Below, one piece after another: positions 61,516 to 64,000 of a stretch of 64,000 nt of DNA. Source of the DNA: Actinacidiphila cocklensis (GTDB lineage Bacteria; Actinomycetota; Actinomycetes; Streptomycetales; Streptomycetaceae). Numbering within the stretch: position 1 is the first letter of the stretch; every line of letters begins with the position of its first letter. The stretch covers positions 1-64,000 of the forward strand of contig NZ_CAJSLV010000068.1 in the NCBI RefSeq assembly GCF_907177275.1, in the 5' to 3' direction. A program made the position numbers and the translations under genes. Below the pieces are notes generated by a model, which had not been told where the DNA came from, made no database searches, and saw nothing but the letters and a program-made list of their open reading frames with translations.

Positions 61516-62238
61516 ATGACATCGCCGACAGCCGCATCCGGGGGCGCCAGGCGCCGCCTGCCGACCAACGTGTCCCTCGGGTCATGGGAGTTGCTCTGGT
61601 CCCATGTGCACCAGGTCCTGGTGGTGAACGCCGGGGTCGCGATCGGCTGCCTGCCGCTGCTCGCGGCACTGGCGGCCACCCACCAGCCGTGGCGCCACCC
61701 GGTGCCCTTCACGCTGCTGTGGCTGTGCGTCGGCCCGGCGCTCGCCGGTGCGTTCGGCTACCTCGAACGGGCCGCGGACGACGGTGCGGACACCGCCCAC
61801 GCGGTCGAACTGCCGCGTGCCTACCGCCGCCTGTTCCGCAGGGCGGCGGCGCTGTGGGTGCCCTACGCGCTGCTCGCGGCGGTGAGCGGAACGGACGCGG
61901 TGCTGCTGCGGCACACCGCGGTGGGGCTCGCCGTATGCCCGGCGCTCGCCCTGGTCGCGGTGCTCTCCGCGCTGTCCGGCGTGCACGCCATGGCTCTGGC
62001 CGCGGGCGAGCCGCAGCAGCGCCGGCTCACCCCCGCCGGCTACCTGGCGGCGCCCTACGGCCTGTTGCGGCGCGGGCCCCTTGCGCTGACGAACCTGGTG
62101 CTGCTGCTCGCCGCGGCCGCGCTGGTCGACCGCTCCCCGCTGCTGGGGCTCGCCACCCTGCCCGGGTGCGCCCTCTACGTGGTGTGGCGCAACGTCCGCG
62201 CCGCGCATGCGGGTGCCGGGGCAGGGAACGGCAGCTGA
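61516..62238 (+). CDS. DUF624/YesL-like membrane protein
   Basis: A 240-residue protein with about five helices; ATG 61516 (a TTG at 61504 is possible). YesL-like proteins often accompany sugar ABC and glycosidase operons, including rhamnogalacturonan loci, but their function is unknown. Likely last gene of the operon; it converges with the second binding-protein gene 57 bp away. Confidence 0.78.
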   Translation: MTSPTAASGGARRRLPTNVSLGSWELLWSHVHQVLVVNAGVAIGCLPLLAALAATHQPWRHPVPFTLLWLCVGPALAGAFGYLERAADDGADTAHAVELPRAYRRLFRRAAALWVPYALLAAVSGTDAVLLRHTAVGLAVCPALALVAVLSALSGVHAMALAAGEPQQRRLTPAGYLAAPYGLLRRGPLALTNLVLLLAAAALVDRSPLLGLATLPGCALYVVWRNVRAAHAGAGAGNGS

Positions 62239-62295
62239 CCCGCCCGGCGCCGGGAACCGTCCTGCCCGGCGCCGGGCAGCCGTGCCCTGCGGGCG

Positions 62296-63561
62296 TCACC
62301 GGGTCTCGGTCCGCACCCGCTTCTCCATCTCCTTGATGCCGTCGTCGACGGACTTCTCGCCGCTCATGACGAGTTCGTGCTCCTGGGTGAGGATCTCGTC
62401 GACGTCGGAGGAGGTGACGCTCACCGGCAGCTCCAGCTGCACCTTCGACGGCTTCATCGCCTCCCGCGTCACCGCGTCGGTGGGCATGCCCCGGACACCG
62501 AAGAAGGCGCTGGTGGTCGAGGCGTCGGTGTAGGAGGGGACGATCCCGATCCTGGCCACCGTGGCGGCGCCCTCCGGGCCTGCCGCCCACTCGACGAACT
62601 TCTCCGCGGCGTCCGCGTTGTGCGAGCGCATGTTGACGGCGAAGGCGGTGGGTGATCCGAAGGTGGTGGCCTTGCCGTCGGCCGAGACCTGCGGGAGGGG
62701 TGCCATGCCCCAGTCGACGGGGTTCTTGCCCTGGGCCTTCTCCGAGAGCAGGGCCGCGGCCCACCAGGTGCCCATCGGCACCATCGCGGCCTTGCCCGTG
62801 GTGAACTGCGAGTCATAGGTGATCTTCTGGCTCGACGCCGTCGAGAACGGCAGCGTCGCACCGGCCTTCTGCACATCCAACGCGACGGAGTACTGGTCCT
62901 TCATCCACCCGTAGTCAGGACCCAGCAGATTCCCGCCCGTCTGCGCCGACGCCACCGCCTGCACCACCGAACGCCACGTGTGCAGATACGTCCCGTACGT
63001 CTTCGACGAACCGGAACCCGTCGTCAACTGCTTGGCCAGCGAGTCGAACCCGCTCCACGTCAGATGCGACACATCCGCGTCACCGACCAGCTTCCTGTTG
63101 TAGAACAGCACCCAGAAATCCTGCCGGTAAGGCACCGCGAAGTAGCGGCCGTTGAATTCGAAGTCGGACAGGCCCCCGTAGGCCGCCTTGTCGATGAGGC
63201 CCTGCACGACTCCGGTGAGCGGACGCAGTTGGCCGCGTGTGGCGTAACGGGCGTAGTCGGTCACGTTCTTCAGGGTGAGCACGTCGGTGGTGTCGCCGCC
63301 GGAGAGCATGGCGGTGACCTTGTCGGAGTAGTCGTCGGCGAGGATGTCGACCGGCTGCACGTCGATGGTCGGGTACTTCGCCTCGAATCCGTCGATGAGC
63401 GCCTTGAACTCCGGGGTGGTGCGGTAGTTCCACAGCGCGATCCTGATGGTGGTCCTGGCGTCGGAACCGCTGTCCGCGCTGTCGCCTCCGGCGCATGCGG
63501 ATAACCCGCACAGCAGGGTCGCAAAAGCGAGCGGGAGGAATCGTGCGGTTGTTCTACCCAT
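62296..63561 (-). CDS. ABC sugar-binding lipoprotein (copy 2, orphan)
   Basis: A 421-residue paralog of 58420-59685 in opposite orientation. ATG 63561 (GAGGAG upstream) gives lipobox 'GLSAC' (Cys23). Both ends differ from copy 1 but the central 499 bp are almost identical. No permease is next to it on its strand, so it may deliver a different ligand to the adjacent permease pair, or be a duplicate. Divergent from the secreted hydrolase at 63842. Confidence 0.9.
   Translation of the reverse strand: MGRTTARFLPLAFATLLCGLSACAGGDSADSGSDARTTIRIALWNYRTTPEFKALIDGFEAKYPTIDVQPVDILADDYSDKVTAMLSGGDTTDVLTLKNVTDYARYATRGQLRPLTGVVQGLIDKAAYGGLSDFEFNGRYFAVPYRQDFWVLFYNRKLVGDADVSHLTWSGFDSLAKQLTTGSGSSKTYGTYLHTWRSVVQAVASAQTGGNLLGPDYGWMKDQYSVALDVQKAGATLPFSTASSQKITYDSQFTTGKAAMVPMGTWWAAALLSEKAQGKNPVDWGMAPLPQVSADGKATTFGSPTAFAVNMRSHNADAAEKFVEWAAGPEGAATVARIGIVPSYTDASTTSAFFGVRGMPTDAVTREAMKPSKVQLELPVSVTSSDVDEILTQEHELVMSGEKSVDDGIKEMEKRVRTETR
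62631..63129. repeat. Inverted identity block C, copy 2
   Basis: Reverse complement of 58852-59350 with three substitutions over 499 bp; the edges are sharp. Confidence 0.9.
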
Positions 63562-63608
63562 GATGTGCGCTGCTCCTCGGGAACGGTCGACAGGTTCTGC
63601 TCGGGCCG

Positions 63609-63632
63609 GCAATGCGCGTGCGCGTGCGTTGC
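63609..63632. promoter_or_regulatory. Possible LacI-type site upstream of binding protein copy 2
   Basis: GCAATGCGC and a mirrored GCGTTGC flank a CG-rich centre, about 50 bp upstream of the copy 2 ATG. The match between arms is imperfect. Confidence 0.3.
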
Positions 63633-63841
63633 AGCAGGGATAGCGGCGGCGGCACCCCGCTCACCAGAGGGCATTCGGTATCGCTCGGATATGCACAGAT
63701 CCGAAACCCCGGACCGGGTGTTCGCACCCTTGCGTTTGTGTGCGCTTCGGTTCGCGGCGTAGCGCAGTGATTTGACGGTCCGTTATCGATGCTTCAGACC
63801 ACAGCGGTCGAACCACCAGGAGCCGCACGAAGGATGGGCTG

Positions 63842-64000
63842 ATGAGATCGCCTCACCTCGCGACACCCCGCGCACGTGTGCTTGCGCTGTTCAGAATCCT
63901 CGCCGTCCTCGCACTCGCGCTGGGAACGCTGACATCGGTCGGGTCGGGCCGTGCACACGCGGCCACCAACCAGTTCAAGGGCGTGAACTGGGCCGACCAG
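63842..64000 (+). CDS. Start of a secreted glycoside hydrolase (GH5-like), cut by the window edge
   Basis: The first 53 residues: a signal peptide with core 'ILAVLALALGTLTSVG' ending 'AHAA', then 'TNQFKGVNWADQ', an opening seen in secreted streptomycete GH5-type cellulase-family enzymes. ATG 63842 follows AAGG. Family is a guess from one short motif; catalytic residues lie outside the window. Confidence 0.6.
   Translation, partial: MRSPHLATPRARVLALFRILAVLALALGTLTSVGSGRAHAATNQFKGVNWADQ

Overview
The window is high-GC DNA with GTG starts, GTGA/ATGA stop-start overlaps, Tat and lipoprotein signals, sugar importers without their own ATPase, and many secreted carbohydrate-active enzymes. This points to a Streptomyces-like soil actinomycete (family Streptomycetaceae; species not determinable). 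No rRNA, tRNA, CRISPR array or phage module was seen.

Layout. 1-2.9 kb (minus): an OleC-like adenylating enzyme cut by the window edge, a family 2 glycosyltransferase and an OleA-like thiolase, stop-to-start overlapped, behind a dienelactone-hydrolase-like gene. 3-7.1 kb: GNAT, a second-type prephenate dehydratase, PRC-barrel protein, ABC exporter. 7.2-20.8 kb: a glycan-use block with a GH87-like beta-helix enzyme, a MalR-type regulator divergent from malE-malF-malG-aglA, a second near-duplicate regulator, and a GH59 enzyme. 21.2-28.6 kb: MerR-PP2C fusion plus MFS pump, VOC protein, FAD monooxygenase, a broken metallophosphoesterase, and an AhpD-like/ECF41-type sigma pair. 28.7-33.4 kb: a secreted triple-repeat/NHL protein and a Tat phospholipase C-like enzyme. 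33.5-41.4 kb: LacI regulator, Rieske oxygenase, GH43 remnant, pectinesterase, PL3 pectate lyase, GH97. 41.5-44.8 kb: HxlR/PPOX pair, DUF1707 protein, PAP2 membrane protein. 44.8-55.0 kb: a probable cryptic aromatic biosynthetic cluster (O-methyltransferase, IS701-like protein, DhbA-like SDR, crotonase, SRPBCC, adenylating ligase, FAD hydroxylase, MDR reductase, PhzD-like isochorismatase) carrying two gene remnants. 55.2-64 kb: GH12, a DeoR/LacI hybrid regulator, a hydroxyacid dehydrogenase-ABC importer-DUF624 operon, a second inverted binding protein, and the start of a secreted hydrolase.

How the parts fit. Secreted enzymes attack starch or alpha-glucan, pectin, galactosides and xyloglucan or cellulose. 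Two importers take up the products, and several LacI-type regulators with palindromic sites nearby probably gate expression. The most unusual structural feature is that both importer loci are flanked by an inverted paralog pair (LacI regulators; solute-binding proteins) whose diverged sequence is interrupted by long tracts of near-perfect nucleotide identity, as expected of gene conversion. The most interesting candidate system is the 44.8-55.0 kb cluster, whose PhzD-type and DhbA-type enzymes predict a 3-hydroxyanthranilate-like precursor.
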